Assembly (NCBI RefSeq): GCF_003003795.1
Contig: NZ_PVWK01000160.1
Location: forward strand, 62,001-126,000
Length of the DNA: 64,000 nt
Direction: 5' to 3'
From: Stenomitos frigidus ULC18
GTDB taxonomy: Bacteria; Cyanobacteriota; Cyanobacteriia; Leptolyngbyales; Leptolyngbyaceae
Below, one piece after another: positions 16,265 through 26,897 of the stretch. Below the pieces are notes generated by a model, which was not told where the DNA came from, ran no database searches, and saw only the letters and a program-made list of their open reading frames with translations. The position numbers and the translations under genes are program-made. The first letter of the stretch is position 1, and every line of letters starts with the position of its first letter.

Positions 16265-19200
16265 TTAGAGAACAAACAGTTCCTCGCCAGTCGTCGTTGC
16301 TTCGGCTGTAAAGAAAAGGCGATTGCCAACGGCTGTAAGGTTACGAGGCGTGATGCCCGTAAAGCTAGCGCTGATTGGAACAGTGCCAGCAACAGTACCA
16401 TCGCTCTTCCAAATCCGGGTACTGCCATCATTGGCAGTAAAGAACAGACTCCCGTTCACGTTGGTAAGGGATGCCACCGCATCATTACCAGTAGCATTGA
16501 TCGCCGTTACAAGACTGCCACTAGTACCATCACTCTGCCACAGTTGCAGATCAGGGATGCTGCTAGTACCTGCATCAACCACAAAGAACAGCTTCGACCC
16601 AACCATAGTCAGGCTAGTTGGCAACTGTCCTGCTGACGGTAGCGCTGTGACTAGAGAGACGATTCCGGCTGCTGTACTCTGCCACAGCCCAGAAACATTA
16701 GACCCATTCTTTGCAAAGAAGTAAAGCGTGTCATTGAGATTCACCAGGCCACTGGGGTTTGCGTCACCCACTCCCGGATTAATGTTGGAAATGCGGGTTG
16801 TTCCGACTGCTGTGCCATCGCTACGCCACAGTTCCACGCCATTACTGCTATCGGTGGCAGTAAAGAAAATGGTGTTGCCGATCGCCACCAGGTTACTAAT
16901 GCCAGCACCCGAACTAATGTCTTGCAACAGCGTGGTCTGCGTTCCGGCAGCATTAATCCGCCAGAGTTGGCTACCGTTGCCTGCGGTAAAGTACAGCGTA
17001 TTGCCAGCGACCGCTAACAATCCAGGCTGACTATAACTAGTCGTGCTCTCGACCTTAACAGTGCCACCCAACGTACCATCGGTCTTCCACAGCACCAGTC
17101 CACTGCCATCATCGGCTTCAAAGTAGAGCGTCCCGTTGAAGTTCACCAGATTGCGAGGCAAGGAGCTGTTTGCGCCCGATCGGATGTCTTTAACAATGGT
17201 TGGTGCCGTTGCGCCTGTCAAATCAGCTTTCCAAAGTTCCGTGCCTCTAATACCATTATTGGCCGTAAAGTACAGCGTATTGCCAATCACCGTCAGGTTG
17301 CTGGGATTGGAAGAGCCGCTGGTGTCTGGGGTGCTATTGAGGTCAGCGATCAGCGTGGTGCCTGTACTGGTACCATCACTACTCCATAGCTCAAGTCCCG
17401 TCACCCCATCATTGGCTGAGAAGAAGAGCTTGCTACCAGCGGCTGTGAGGTTGGTTGGGGTTGAACTGACGGTGCCTGTCGCCGTTGCGTTTTGAGTGGG
17501 GTTAATGTCCTGAACCAGAACAGGGCCATTGGAAACATTGATGTTGATTGTGCCATTCGTGGTTTGAGCACCACCTGAGCCTGTGTTGCCATTGTCGTTA
17601 ACCGCGATCGCGATCTGGTCGAAACCAGTAAAGCCAGAACTGACAGGGCGGTAGAGAAGGTTAATCAGAGCGGCGTTGACGTTAGTCACGCTGCCAGAGA
17701 GGGTGACTGTTTGACTCCCGTTACCGCTAACCGTCAGATTACTTGTGGTGCTGAGCGTCAGGTTGCCGCTACTAGCTGCTAGCGTCACAGCAACCGGACT
17801 AGTACCCGCATCTGGATCGCTAATGCTGAGCCCTGATTGAATGACCAGATCGGTGTTGCGGAAGACGACCTGACTGCCCGGCAGAGTGAGCACAGGGGAC
17901 TGATTAGCACCCCCAACCGTGATCGAAACGGTGGCTGGGTTCAGCGAGTTGGCAATGCCATCGTTGGCAAAGTAGGTGAAACTGTCGGCACCAATATAAC
18001 CAGCAGTGGGCGTGTAGACAAAAGCGCCACTGCTGTTAAGGGTAACCGTACCGTGGCTAGGAGCGGTGCCGCTCACCGCCTTGAGCACATCGCCCTCTGG
18101 ATCAGTATCATTCGCCAGTACGCTGGTGGCTGCGATCGTCAGCGTTCCGTTCGCATTCACGGTGTAACCTGCGTCGTTGACTGCTGTTGGTGGTGAGCTG
18201 GTGTCCTTAATCGTGACGGTCACAGTGGCATTAGAGTTGAGGCTACCATCGCTTGCCCTATAGACAAAGGTGTCTGTGGTATTGGTCACGCCAGCGTTAG
18301 GTGTATACGTAAAGGCTCCATCGCTGTTGAGGGTGAGACTACCTTTCGTCGGTGAAGTGACCACGCTAGCAGTGAGCGGATCAATGTCCGTATCGTTTTT
18401 CAACACTCCATTCGTCGCATTGATGATGAGTGTGTTGTTCTTGTTGACGCTGTAGGTGTCGGCATTGGCGATCGGCGCTGCATTGGCTGCGATCGTCAGC
18501 GATACAGTACCCAGGCTGGCAGAGTCTTGGAGGCCATCATTGGCTCTGTATGTAAAGGTATCTACACCGAGATAGCCAGGATCTGGCGTATACACAAAGG
18601 AGCCATCGACCCGTAAGAGCAGGCTGCCATGACTGGGTTGACTGACCAGCAGCGCTTTTAGCGTTTGACCAATATCGCTGTCTGTATCGTTCGCCAGGAT
18701 CCCCTGTGCATTCACGGTCAGGGGAGTATTGGTGACGACTCCATAGCTATCGTTAGTCACTAATGGACGCGCGTTGGCAGTGATCGTCAGTGTCACTGTA
18801 GCCGGGCTAGAGTTAAGCACACCGTCGTTCACCTGATAGACAAAAGTATCGGTAGTGCCAGTGACCCCAACGTTCGGCGTATACACGAAGGTGCCATCAT
18901 TGTTAAAGGTGAGCGTTCCTTTACTAGCAGAGCTAACAAGTTGGGCTGTGAGGGTCGCTCCATTAATGTTGCTATCGTTATTCAGGATGCTGGCCGTCTG
19001 TCCAACGGTGAGTGTTGTCCCTGCGACTACCTGATAAGAGTCATTTTGGGCGATCGGAGCCGTCGCGCTAGTGACGGTAAGCGTGACGGTTGCAGAAGCG
19101 GTCAAAGCCCCGTCACTTGCCTGATAAACAAAGGTATCGGTGCCACTGGTAAAAGAGACGTTGGGTATGTAAGTAAAGGAGCCGTTGGTATTTAGCGTGA

Positions 19201-22200
19201 GGCTACCATTGGCAGTACCGCTTACAAGGCTGGCAGTCAGTGGCTGCGCGTCAGTATCGTTGTTAAGGACACCAGAGAATTGATCGACGGTTAAGGTACT
19301 ACCAGCGGAGGCAGTATAGGTATCATTTTGGACGATCGGAGCTGCATTCGTACCAATACTCAGTGTCACCGTCGCTGGAGCAGAATTCACGAAGCCATCA
19401 CTCACCTGATACACAAACGTATCGGTGCCACTGATGACGCCTGCATTCGGAATGTAAGTAAACGTGCCATCGTTATTGAAGGTCAGACTACCGCTGCTGG
19501 AGGTCACTAAGCTTGCAGTTAAGGTATCACCATCTACATCACTATCATTTTGCAGTATGCCAGACAGTTGATTTACCGTGAGAGGCGCACCAGCAGCAAC
19601 AGCATAGGTGTCCGTATTGGCAGTTGGAGCCGTATTACTAAAAACAGTCAGCGTTACAGTGGCGAGATTTGAATTCGTGTTGCCATCATTTGCTTTATAG
19701 ACAAACGTGTCAGTACCACTAAAGTTGGTCGTGGGCGTATAGACAAAGGAGCCATTGCTGTTGAGGGCGAGACTACCATTGCTGGGAGCACTAACTACAA
19801 GAGCTGTCAGCGTTGGACTATCCGCATCAGTATCATTCTTCAACACCCCATTCGACGCTGAAACCGTCAAGGGTGTACTGGTTACAGCTCTAAAAGCATC
19901 CCCGACTGCGACAGGTGATTGATTGACGGCATTCACTGTGAGACTGACCGTCGCGGTGGTAGAAGCTAGACCCAGCGCGTCTTTCGCCACGTAGGTGAAG
20001 TTGTCGGTGCCGGTGAAGTTGGTGGTGGGGATGTAAGTGAAGCTGCCGTTGCTATTGAGGGTCAGCGTTCCTTGGGTCGGATTGGCCACCAGTTGGGCCG
20101 TGAGCGGCACGTTGTTGTCCGGGTCAGTGTCGTTGGTCAGCACATTCCCACTGCTGAAGGTGCTGTTCTGATTCAGCGTGAAACTATCCGCAACTGCTAG
20201 TGGGGCTTGGTTCACCGCATTCACCGTGAGACTGACCGTCGCGGTGGTAGAAGCTAGACCCAGCGCGTCTTTCGCCACGTAGGTGAAGTTGTCGGTGCCG
20301 GTGAAGTTGGTGGTGGGGATGTAAGTGAAGCTGCCGTTGCTATTGAGGGTCAGCGTTCCTTGGGTCGGATTGGCCACCAGTTGGGCCGTGAGCGGCACGT
20401 TGTTGTCCGGGTCACTGTCGTTGGTCAGCACATTCCCACTGCTGAAGGTGCTGTTCTGATTCAGCGTGAAACTATCCGCAACTGCTAGTGGGGCTTGGTT
20501 CACCGCATTCACCGTGAGACTGACCGTCGCGGTGGTGGATGCCAGACCCAGTGCGTCTTTCGCTACATAGGTGAAGCGGTCGGTGCCGGTGAAGTTGGTG
20601 GTGGGGATGTAAGTAAAGCTGCCGTTGCTATTGAGGGTCAGCGTTCCTTGGGTGGGATTGGCCACTAGTTGAGCCGTGAGCGGTACGTTGTTGTCCGGGT
20701 CACTGTCGTTGGTCAGCACATTCCCACTGCTGAAGGTGCTGTTCTGATTCAGCGTGAAGGCATCTGCTACTGCTAGTGGCGCTTGATTGACGGCGTTCAC
20801 TGTGAGACTGACCGTGGCTGTGGTGGATGCCAGACCCAGTGCGTCTTTCGCTACATAGGTGAAGCGGTCGGTGCCGGTGAAGTTGGTGGTGGGGATATAA
20901 GTAAAGCTGCCGTTGCTATTGAGGGTCAGCGTTCCTTGGGTGGGATTGGCCACTAGTTGAGCCGTGAGCGGTACGTTGTTGTCCGGGTCACTGTCGTTGG
21001 TCAGCACATTCCCACTGCTGAAGGTGCTGTTCTGATTCAGCGTGAAGGCATCTGCTACTGCTAGTGGCGCTTGATTAACAGGTGCTGTGACAGAAATACT
21101 GACTGTAGCGGGATTAGAGTTACCAATGCCATCGCTTGCCTGGTAAGTGAAGCGATCGGAGCCGACATAGTTGGTATTTGGTGTGTATGTGAAGGTACCG
21201 CTGCTATTAAAGACAACAGTGCCGTTTGTGGGTGTAGTTAACAGGTTAGCGGTCAGTGCATTGTTTTCGGGATCTGTATCGTTGGCAAGGACACCCTGTC
21301 CAGCGGCCGTGAGAGCAGTATTGCGAGTCGTGGTGTAGCTGTCGGGGTTGGCTGTGGGAGGGCTATTGAGTGCGCCACCCACATTGACAAACAGGGTTTT
21401 GGTGTCAGATAGAGCCGTGCCAATGCCTGTGTTGCCTTCATCGTTGACACTGATGCTGATGGTGTCGAAGCCAGTAAAACCAGGATAGCTGCGGTAAATG
21501 AGGTTGCCGATCGCCGTGTTAATGGCAGCTAGCGTCCCTCGGAAGGTGATGCGACTGTTTTGGTTGCCTGTGCCTTGAGTAAAGGTCAACCCCGTATTGG
21601 ACGGCAGCGAAAGCACACCATTGGCAGCGACGATCGTCACCGTCTCAGTGCCACCGGCTGCATCTGGATCGCTAATGCTGACACCCGCGATCGCCAAATT
21701 GGTGTTAGCAACCGTAGAGGGCGCCAGCGGTACTTTAATCACAGGAGCCTGATTGACGCCCAGCACGTTGATCGCGATCGTCTTGCTGTCACTCAGCGGG
21801 ATGCCAAAGCCTGTATTGCCGTTATCATTCACGTTGATGCTAATGAAATCAGCACCCGTAAAATTGGTATTTCCCTCGTACATGAGAGTACTGAGAGCAC
21901 TGTTAATTGCTGCCAGTGTGCCGCTGAAAATTAGACTGGCGCTCGGACTACCGCTACCACTGGTGAAGGATAGCCCCGTTGTCGTGCCCAGTGAAAGCTT
22001 CCCGCTTGTCGCTGACAGACTCACCGCGATCGCGCCACTGCCAGCATCCACATCAGCAATGCTAATGCCCGTCACCTGTAAAAGCGTGTTCTCATTGACG
22101 GCCTGAGCCACGGGCACCGTCAACACTGGAGCATCATTAACTGGCGTCACAGTGACTAGCAGACTCTTCGTATCAGACAGGGGAACGCCGTTGCCCGTGT

Positions 22201-24700
22201 TCCCGTTATCATTCACGCTGATGGAAACCAAATCAGAGCCGTTAAAGTCCTTATTGCTCTGGTAAGATAAACTACTCAGTGCCGTATTAATCAGCGCTAG
22301 GGTTCCTGTAATGGTGAGATTTCGGTCTTTAGAACCCGTGCCAGTCACAAACGTTAGCCCTGCGGTTGCGCCGAGGGAAAGCACACCATTCACAGCTGAG
22401 AGGCTCACAGTGACATTGCCGCCGCCAGCATCTAGATCACTAATGCTGATACCAGACAGGGAGAGACTGGTATCTTCGTTAACTGATTGCGAGGCTGGCA
22501 CAGTGATAGCAGGTGCCTTGTTAACAGGATTCACCGTCACTGCGATCGTTTTGCTGTCAGTCAGCGCTCCACCCTTACCCGTATTGCCATTGTCATTAAC
22601 GGTAAGGCTGATGGTGTCATTGCCCTGGAAGGAGGCATTACTACGATAAATCAGGCTGGTCAGTGCATTGTTAATGGCACTCAGCGTACCGCTAGCAGTA
22701 ATGGAGGTGGCTGGACTACCGTTTCCTTGTGCAAAGGTTAAACCTGCTGTTAAGCCCAGAGACACTAAGCCATTTGCGGCTGAGATCGTGATGGTTTCGC
22801 TGCCAGTGCCTGCATCTGGGTCGTTCAGACTCACACCCGTGATGAGCGAATTGGCATTTTGATCGACCGTCTGCCCACCTGGGGCAGCCAGGACTGGAGC
22901 ATCGTTTACCGGATTCACGGTAATGCTAAAGGTGTTGCTTGCGATCGCTCCACCAGCCGCATCTGACACAGTAAAACTGAAGCTATCAGAGAGACTTTCG
23001 CCCCCATCGTGCTGATAGCGGAGCTTGTTACTGGTGACATCTGTTTGAGTGAACGTGGCTCCAGCGAGGATCGCAACTCCATTCAGAGAGAGGGCCCCAT
23101 GACCAGGCAAACTCCCGACTGTATACGTCAACTGCGCGATTGGATCGTCATTGTCGGTCACTTGGAGCAAAGTGCTGCCAATCGTTGCAGCAGCACTCTC
23201 ATCAACCGTTAGTCCGGCATTGCTCACCAACACTGGCAGGTTATTAATGCCCAGGTTGAGCGCATAGGCACTGCTACCACCATTAGCGGTATACACCCGA
23301 ACGTAATAAACGCCTGCATTCAATATGCTGTTGATCGTTTCTGAGTTGGTGTTACTCAGCGTCGAACTTTGCAAAAGCTGGTTACTGCTGTTGATCAACT
23401 GCACGTCTAAATTATCAGTTAAGCCTGTGAGCGTCAGGCTAACAGCGCTAGGAGTGCTCAAATTGAGCCGGTAGTAGTCGCTGTCTAGACTGCTGACCGT
23501 ATCGCGATATGTACCGCTGCCCGTCAAACTGTCACCCACATTGAACGCATTGGACAAGGCATTGCCAGCAACGCTAATGGGAGTTGGTTCTACTGTGCGT
23601 ACAAAAGGAGCGCGCGATCGCCAGTTAAGATCACTAACAGGTTGAAGATAAAGACCTGAACTGAAGGTCGTGCCATTCATGAGCCAGATGGCATTCTGAC
23701 CACTGCTGTAATTGCGCCAGAGGAGGTCGGTCTTACCATCGCTATTGAAATCACCAACCCCGCTAATTTGCCAGCTAACATCGCCGATGGGATTGATGTA
23801 AATTGCGGAACTGAAGGCGGTGCCATTCATGAGCCAGATGGCATTCTGACCACTGCTGTAATTACGCCATACAATATCGGCCTTACCATCACTATTAAAA
23901 TCACCAACCCCGTTAATTTGCCAGCTAACATCGCCGATGGGATTGATGTAAATTGCGGAACTGAAGGCGGTGCCATTCATGAGCCAGATGGCATTCTGAC
24001 CCGTGCTGTAATTACGCCATACAATATCGGCCTTGCCATCACTATTAAAATCACCAGCCCCGTTAATGCGCCAATTTGTGTCGCCAACAGAATTGATATA
24101 GATGCTAGTACTGAAGGTATTACCATTCATCAACCAGATAGCATTCTGACCCGTGCTGTAATTGCGCCATAGAATATCTGTTTGACCATCCTGGTTAAAG
24201 TCATCGCCGCCCTGGATTGCCCAATTCCGATCAGTGATGGTTTGCAAGGAGGCGAATGCTTCCACTGATCCATTAGCCACTTGCCAGACAACATTTTCAC
24301 CAGTGGCATAATTACGCCAAAGAATATCTGATCTGAGATCACTCTTGGCAGACACATTCAAACTGTAGTTAGCACTGGCAGCAGAAGCACCAGTGCCGAC
24401 ACGAATGTAATATGTCCCAACGTCTAATGTGGCGTTGATAGATTCAGCTAACGTGCCTGTATTGGTAGACGACTGCAAGACACCATTAACGCTAAGAACA
24501 TTACCGGTACTGTTTAGTAAGGCAACGTTAGCGTCAGCACTTAAGCCCGTCAAAGACAGGTTAAAGCTACTGCGATGACTGAGCGTGAAGCGGTAGTAGT
24601 CATTCCCAGTTGGGGTCACAATGTCCGGGAAGGTTTGAACATTGGACGTAAGGTTCAGCGCTGTGGCTGCTCCTAGAGAGTTCCCGGCAATATCAGGCAT
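16265..24700 (-). CDS. Giant secreted/surface repeat protein (2811 aa)
   Basis: One uninterrupted reading frame. In order: a PPC domain (1-125), five WRNY...VVW/IWLMNG FG-GAP/VCBS-type repeats (125-370), a second PPC domain (375-485), a CSPG/cadherin-like repeat (490-600), five repeats ending DNGNTG (600-1150), about thirteen Ig-like/cadherin-like modules with NDTDPD or NDSD calcium-type motifs (1150-2160), another DNGNTG repeat, then ELWxxDGTxxGT repeats to the C-terminus (2290-2811). No Sec signal is visible at the N-terminus and no RTX nonapeptides are present; export by a type I-like route is plausible. Likely an adhesin or matrix protein. No transporter is adjacent. The end of the frame overlaps no other gene. 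Confidence 0.9.
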   Translation of the reverse strand: MPDIAGNSLGAATALNLTSNVQTFPDIVTPTGNDYYRFTLSHRSSFNLSLTGLSADANVALLNSTGNVLSVNGVLQSSTNTGTLAESINATLDVGTYYIRVGTGASAASANYSLNVSAKSDLRSDILWRNYATGENVVWQVANGSVEAFASLQTITDRNWAIQGGDDFNQDGQTDILWRNYSTGQNAIWLMNGNTFSTSIYINSVGDTNWRINGAGDFNSDGKADIVWRNYSTGQNAIWLMNGTAFSSAIYINPIGDVSWQINGVGDFNSDGKADIVWRNYSSGQNAIWLMNGTAFSSAIYINPIGDVSWQISGVGDFNSDGKTDLLWRNYSSGQNAIWLMNGTTFSSGLYLQPVSDLNWRSRAPFVRTVEPTPISVAGNALSNAFNVGDSLTGSGTYRDTVSSLDSDYYRLNLSTPSAVSLTLTGLTDNLDVQLINSSNQLLQSSTLSNTNSETINSILNAGVYYVRVYTANGGSSAYALNLGINNLPVLVSNAGLTVDESAAATIGSTLLQVTDNDDPIAQLTYTVGSLPGHGALSLNGVAILAGATFTQTDVTSNKLRYQHDGGESLSDSFSFTVSDAAGGAIASNTFSITVNPVNDAPVLAAPGGQTVDQNANSLITGVSLNDPDAGTGSETITISAANGLVSLGLTAGLTFAQGNGSPATSITASGTLSAINNALTSLIYRSNASFQGNDTISLTVNDNGNTGKGGALTDSKTIAVTVNPVNKAPAITVPASQSVNEDTSLSLSGISISDLDAGGGNVTVSLSAVNGVLSLGATAGLTFVTGTGSKDRNLTITGTLALINTALSSLSYQSNKDFNGSDLVSISVNDNGNTGNGVPLSDTKSLLVTVTPVNDAPVLTVPVAQAVNENTLLQVTGISIADVDAGSGAIAVSLSATSGKLSLGTTTGLSFTSGSGSPSASLIFSGTLAAINSALSTLMYEGNTNFTGADFISINVNDNGNTGFGIPLSDSKTIAINVLGVNQAPVIKVPLAPSTVANTNLAIAGVSISDPDAAGGTETVTIVAANGVLSLPSNTGLTFTQGTGNQNSRITFRGTLAAINTAIGNLIYRSYPGFTGFDTISISVNDEGNTGIGTALSDTKTLFVNVGGALNSPPTANPDSYTTTRNTALTAAGQGVLANDTDPENNALTANLLTTPTNGTVVFNSSGTFTYTPNTNYVGSDRFTYQASDGIGNSNPATVSISVTAPVNQAPLAVADAFTLNQNSTFSSGNVLTNDSDPDNNVPLTAQLVANPTQGTLTLNSNGSFTYIPTTNFTGTDRFTYVAKDALGLASTTATVSLTVNAVNQAPLAVADAFTLNQNSTFSSGNVLTNDSDPDNNVPLTAQLVANPTQGTLTLNSNGSFTYIPTTNFTGTDRFTYVAKDALGLASTTATVSLTVNAVNQAPLAVADSFTLNQNSTFSSGNVLTNDSDPDNNVPLTAQLVANPTQGTLTLNSNGSFTYIPTTNFTGTDNFTYVAKDALGLASTTATVSLTVNAVNQAPLAVADSFTLNQNSTFSSGNVLTNDTDPDNNVPLTAQLVANPTQGTLTLNSNGSFTYIPTTNFTGTDNFTYVAKDALGLASTTATVSLTVNAVNQSPVAVGDAFRAVTSTPLTVSASNGVLKNDTDADSPTLTALVVSAPSNGSLALNSNGSFVYTPTTNFSGTDTFVYKANDGNTNSNLATVTLTVFSNTAPTANTDTYAVAAGAPLTVNQLSGILQNDSDVDGDTLTASLVTSSSGSLTFNNDGTFTYIPNAGVISGTDTFVYQVSDGFVNSAPATVTLSIGTNAAPIVQNDTYTASAGSTLTVDQFSGVLNNDTDAQPLTASLVSGTANGSLTLNTNGSFTYIPNVSFTSGTDTFVYQASDGALTASATVTLTVTSATAPIAQNDSYQVVAGTTLTVGQTASILNNDSNINGATLTAQLVSSASKGTLTFNNDGTFVYTPNVGVTGTTDTFVYQVNDGVLNSSPATVTLTITANARPLVTNDSYGVVTNTPLTVNAQGILANDTDSDIGQTLKALLVSQPSHGSLLLRVDGSFVYTPDPGYLGVDTFTYRANDGLQDSASLGTVSLTIAANAAPIANADTYSVNKNNTLIINATNGVLKNDTDIDPLTASVVTSPTKGSLTLNSDGAFTYTPNAGVTNTTDTFVYRASDGSLNSNATVTVTIKDTSSPPTAVNDAGYTVNANGTLTIAATSVLANDTDPEGDVLKAVSGTAPSHGTVTLNSSGAFVYTPTAGYIGADSFTYFANDGIANSLNPATVSITVGGANQSPVLTLPGSQVVFRNTDLVIQSGLSISDPDAGTSPVAVTLAASSGNLTLSTTSNLTVSGNGSQTVTLSGSVTNVNAALINLLYRPVSSGFTGFDQIAIAVNDNGNTGSGGAQTTNGTININVSNGPVLVQDINPTQNATATGTVSSTPTNLTAAGSKLFFSANDGVTGLELWSSDGTSTGTTLIADLNSTPDTSGSSNPSNLTVIGNTLYFTANNGIRGTELWKADLTGATAPTIVKDIRSGANSSLPRNLVNFNGTLYFEADDGSGLVLWKTDGTLGGTVKVESTTSYSQPGLLAVAGNTLYFTAGNGSQLWRINAAGTQTTLLQDISSGAGISNLVAIGNTIFFTATDSSNGVELWRSDGTAVGTTRISNINPGVGDANPSGLVNLNDTLYFFAKNGSNVSGLWQSTAAGIVSLVTALPSAGQLPTSLTMVGSKLFFVVDAGTSSIPDLQLWQSDGTSGSLVTAINATGNDAVASLTNVNGSLFFTANDGSTRIWKSDGTVAGTVPISASFTGITPRNLTAVGNRLFFTAEATTTGEELFVL
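19920..21085 (-). repeat. Four near-identical 288-bp (96-aa) repeats inside the giant gene
   Basis: Equivalent points fall at 19931, 20219, 20507 and 20795, exactly 288 bp apart. Each unit encodes an Ig-like module with LNQNSTFSSGNVLTND and ending VNAVNQAPLAV. Units 1-2 share one set of synonymous variants and units 3-4 another, so duplication occurred in steps or gene conversion is active. The neighbouring modules are far more divergent. Confidence 0.92.
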
Positions 24701-24884
24701 AGCTAGCTACAAACTCGGCAATGGCATAGCTATGTTGCCCGGATATGTTTTGCGGCTAACGATTTTAAAGCTGGTTCATGAAATTTTTCCTTTTAGACCA
24801 GCTTTCCGGTAAAAATACTGATTAACTTTGGCTGAATGTTTCTAGCTTCGGATTTTACAGAGTGAAGTGCGTTGCAAGCAATTG

Positions 24885-25118
24885 CTAGCGTTCGACGATC
24901 GCTTCCAGGTACTGCTGCTCCAGCAAGAACGTGCCATTGGTAAAGCGTACGCTCCAGTAATTTCCCGGTCGTTGATTCATCACAAGACCTTCTAACCCCA
25001 CGGAAAGAACATTGGGAGGACGCAACATAGGCATTGGATCAGCCGTTTTAACGAAAGCAGGGAGCGCAATAATACGGACACGATCGCCCACTGAGATAGC
25101 GTTTGACATAATCTTCAT
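24885..25118 (-). CDS. sipA: SipA (NblS-interacting protein A)
   Basis: A 77-residue cyanobacterial protein. The core VGDRVRIIALPAFVKTADPMPMLRPPNVL followed by GLEGLVMNQRPGNYWSVRF is diagnostic. SipA binds the sensor kinase NblS (Hik33) and modulates the response to high light and stress. The frame has two starts; the second Met (25109, MSNAISVG) fits homologues better. It is an SH3-like beta-barrel by family knowledge. It lies between the giant surface gene and a tRNA; the 180 bp downstream to 24700 are gene-free. Confidence 0.9.
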   Translation of the reverse strand: MKIMSNAISVGDRVRIIALPAFVKTADPMPMLRPPNVLSVGLEGLVMNQRPGNYWSVRFTNGTFLLEQQYLEAIVER

Positions 25119-25228
25119 CTTGTCGTGAAAGCGTCAAATCGAAGCCTGTCAGAATCGCTTCAATCTTAATTTGGACGAGCTACTTTCTGCTTCTCAAGCT
25201 TCAAGCCTCTCGTCATTCTAATTAGAAA

Positions 25229-25300
25229 AGCGGGTAATCGGGCTCGAACCGACGACATTCAGCTTGGGAAGCTGACGTTCTACCACTGAACTATACCCGC
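25229..25300 (-). tRNA. tRNA-Gly (CCC)
   Basis: On the minus strand the sequence folds into a complete cloverleaf: acceptor GCGGGTA / TACCCGC, D-arm GTTC...GAAC, anticodon stem TCAGC / GCTGA with loop TTCCCAA (anticodon CCC), and a T-arm with GTCGG-TTCGAGC-CCGAT. The discriminator base is U. CCA is not encoded. Confidence 0.93.
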
Positions 25301-25886
25301 AGAAGAAGCAATATCATCTCTATTTGAATTTCCGCATCTTTCCACGTCGAGCCAACTTTCAGCTCTATGAATTATAACACGGATGGCAATCACCACAGGG
25401 TCAGACAGTCAGTGGGTGCCGCTAAGGCAATGAAAAGTAGCAACAGATTGAAACATTATGTCTACCAGGAAAGCCTGTTTGAACTGAGCGAAAAGCGATC
25501 GTTTGGGATGCAGTGATGCCCATTTCTCATCGTTGCTAAATGGTATGAAACAGCGTACATTGCCATTGTTGCAACGGCCTCGATCCCACTTTTCAGGCAA
25601 CCATCATAGTTGAATACTGGCTTAGCCCCCCTGAACAAGCTTAGCAGGAGAGCACCAAAGAAAAGCTTAAAGGCTTGAAAAGACCTAAAAGGGTTCCAAA
25701 ATAGTTGGATACGCCAATACATATAGCCGTGAAACGAAGGCATCATCTAAATGACAATTATTGACAATAAGCTAGAAAGACTTCTATACTAACCATCTAA
25801 CAAGGTTTTTGCAATTTATTTGCAGTAGCACCGTTGTTGTAAGTACACACCCTCAAAAGCACAGATCAGGAACTGCTGATTGCATT
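25301..25886. other. Gene-free stretch upstream of the multicopper oxidase gene, with possible Fur box
   Basis: About 590 bp without a supportable gene; the minus frame at 25462-25746 looks spurious. At 25751-25769 the sequence atgacaattattgacaata resembles an iron-box-like AT-rich imperfect palindrome, about 120 bp upstream of the oxidase start. Given the iron-uptake genes downstream this could be a Fur site; support is weak. Confidence 0.3.
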
Positions 25887-26897
25887 ATGCCCGATCGCTT
25901 TGCATTGAATAAAACCGATCTCTGGAGTCGGCGGCACTTACTGAAAGTGGGTCTGGCCGGAGCCGGAGTCGTTGGTGGCGCGATCGCCTTGCGGACAATG
26001 TGGCAACCGCGATCGCACTCAGTGCACATACCAGCGTCACCTGACCAGGCAACCGTTGAACCGCAAGGCTTTACGCCACTCAAGACATTGCGTCAGTTTG
26101 ACTATGGCACTGTCACTACCGAAAACGGGCGTACGGTACGTGAATTTCGCGTCGAAGCACAAACGACAACCGTGCAGCTCAATAGCGCCACCTCATTTAT
26201 CACCTGGAACCTGAACGGACAGGTACCGGGACCCACATTTCGTGCCACAGAAGGCGATCGCATTCGTGTGATTTTCTACAACCGCGCTGGGCACTCCCAT
26301 TCCTTGCATTTTCATGGCGTGCATGAGTCGCGCATGGATGGCATCAAGCCGGTTCGTAATGGCAGCGTGTTTATCTACGAATTCGACGCGGAACCATTTG
26401 GTGTGCACCTTTACCATTGTCACGTTGCGCCTGTCGCGCGTCACATTGGTAAAGGGCTGTACGGCATGTTCATCGTTGACCCACCAACGCCGCGCCCGCC
26501 CGCAGATGAGATGGTGCTGATCATGGCAGGCTACGACGTCAATGGAGATCACAAAAACGAGCTGTATGCGTTTAATGGGATGCCTCACTACTATATGAAG
26601 CACCCTATTACCATTCAGAAAGACCAGCTCGTTCGGCTGTATGTGCTGAATATGATTGAGTTTGACCCAGTCGCAACGTTTCACCTCCATGCCAATTTGT
26701 TTCAGGTCTATCGCACGGGACGGCACTTGCAGCCCGACGACGAAACCGATGTCATTACGATGGGAACGGCAGAACGGCACATTCTAGAGTTTTCCTACCG
26801 CCATCCTGGCAAGTTTATGTTCCATCCACATCAGGATCCGATCGCCGAAGCGGGCTGCATGGGCTACTTTAATGTGGTCGATCGTGCAACGACCTAA
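25887..26897 (+). CDS. Tat-exported multicopper oxidase, likely ferroxidase
   Basis: A 336-residue protein. The N-terminus has a twin-arginine signal (SRRHLLKVGLAGAGVVGGA), so export is folded. Copper ligands are visible in HSHSLHFHGVHES, HLYHCHVAPVARHIGKGLYGMF, FHLHANLFQVY and KFMFHPHQDPIAEAGCMGYF. Two cupredoxin domains rather than three suggest the small nitrite-reductase-like or two-domain MCO class. It precedes an HHH lipoprotein and an FTR1 permease, so iron oxidation for uptake is the best inference; copper tolerance is an alternative. The ATG at 25887 is chosen because the Tat signal follows directly. Confidence 0.85.
   Translation: MPDRFALNKTDLWSRRHLLKVGLAGAGVVGGAIALRTMWQPRSHSVHIPASPDQATVEPQGFTPLKTLRQFDYGTVTTENGRTVREFRVEAQTTTVQLNSATSFITWNLNGQVPGPTFRATEGDRIRVIFYNRAGHSHSLHFHGVHESRMDGIKPVRNGSVFIYEFDAEPFGVHLYHCHVAPVARHIGKGLYGMFIVDPPTPRPPADEMVLIMAGYDVNGDHKNELYAFNGMPHYYMKHPITIQKDQLVRLYVLNMIEFDPVATFHLHANLFQVYRTGRHLQPDDETDVITMGTAERHILEFSYRHPGKFMFHPHQDPIAEAGCMGYFNVVDRATT

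Noticed and set aside
18941-24172. Plus-strand frames within the giant gene
   Set aside because: They follow the repeat period of the minus-strand gene and encode no recognisable domains.
25462-25746. Minus-strand frame of 94 residues before the oxidase gene
   Set aside because: Composition is not protein-like, there is no family pattern, and no ribosome site is visible.
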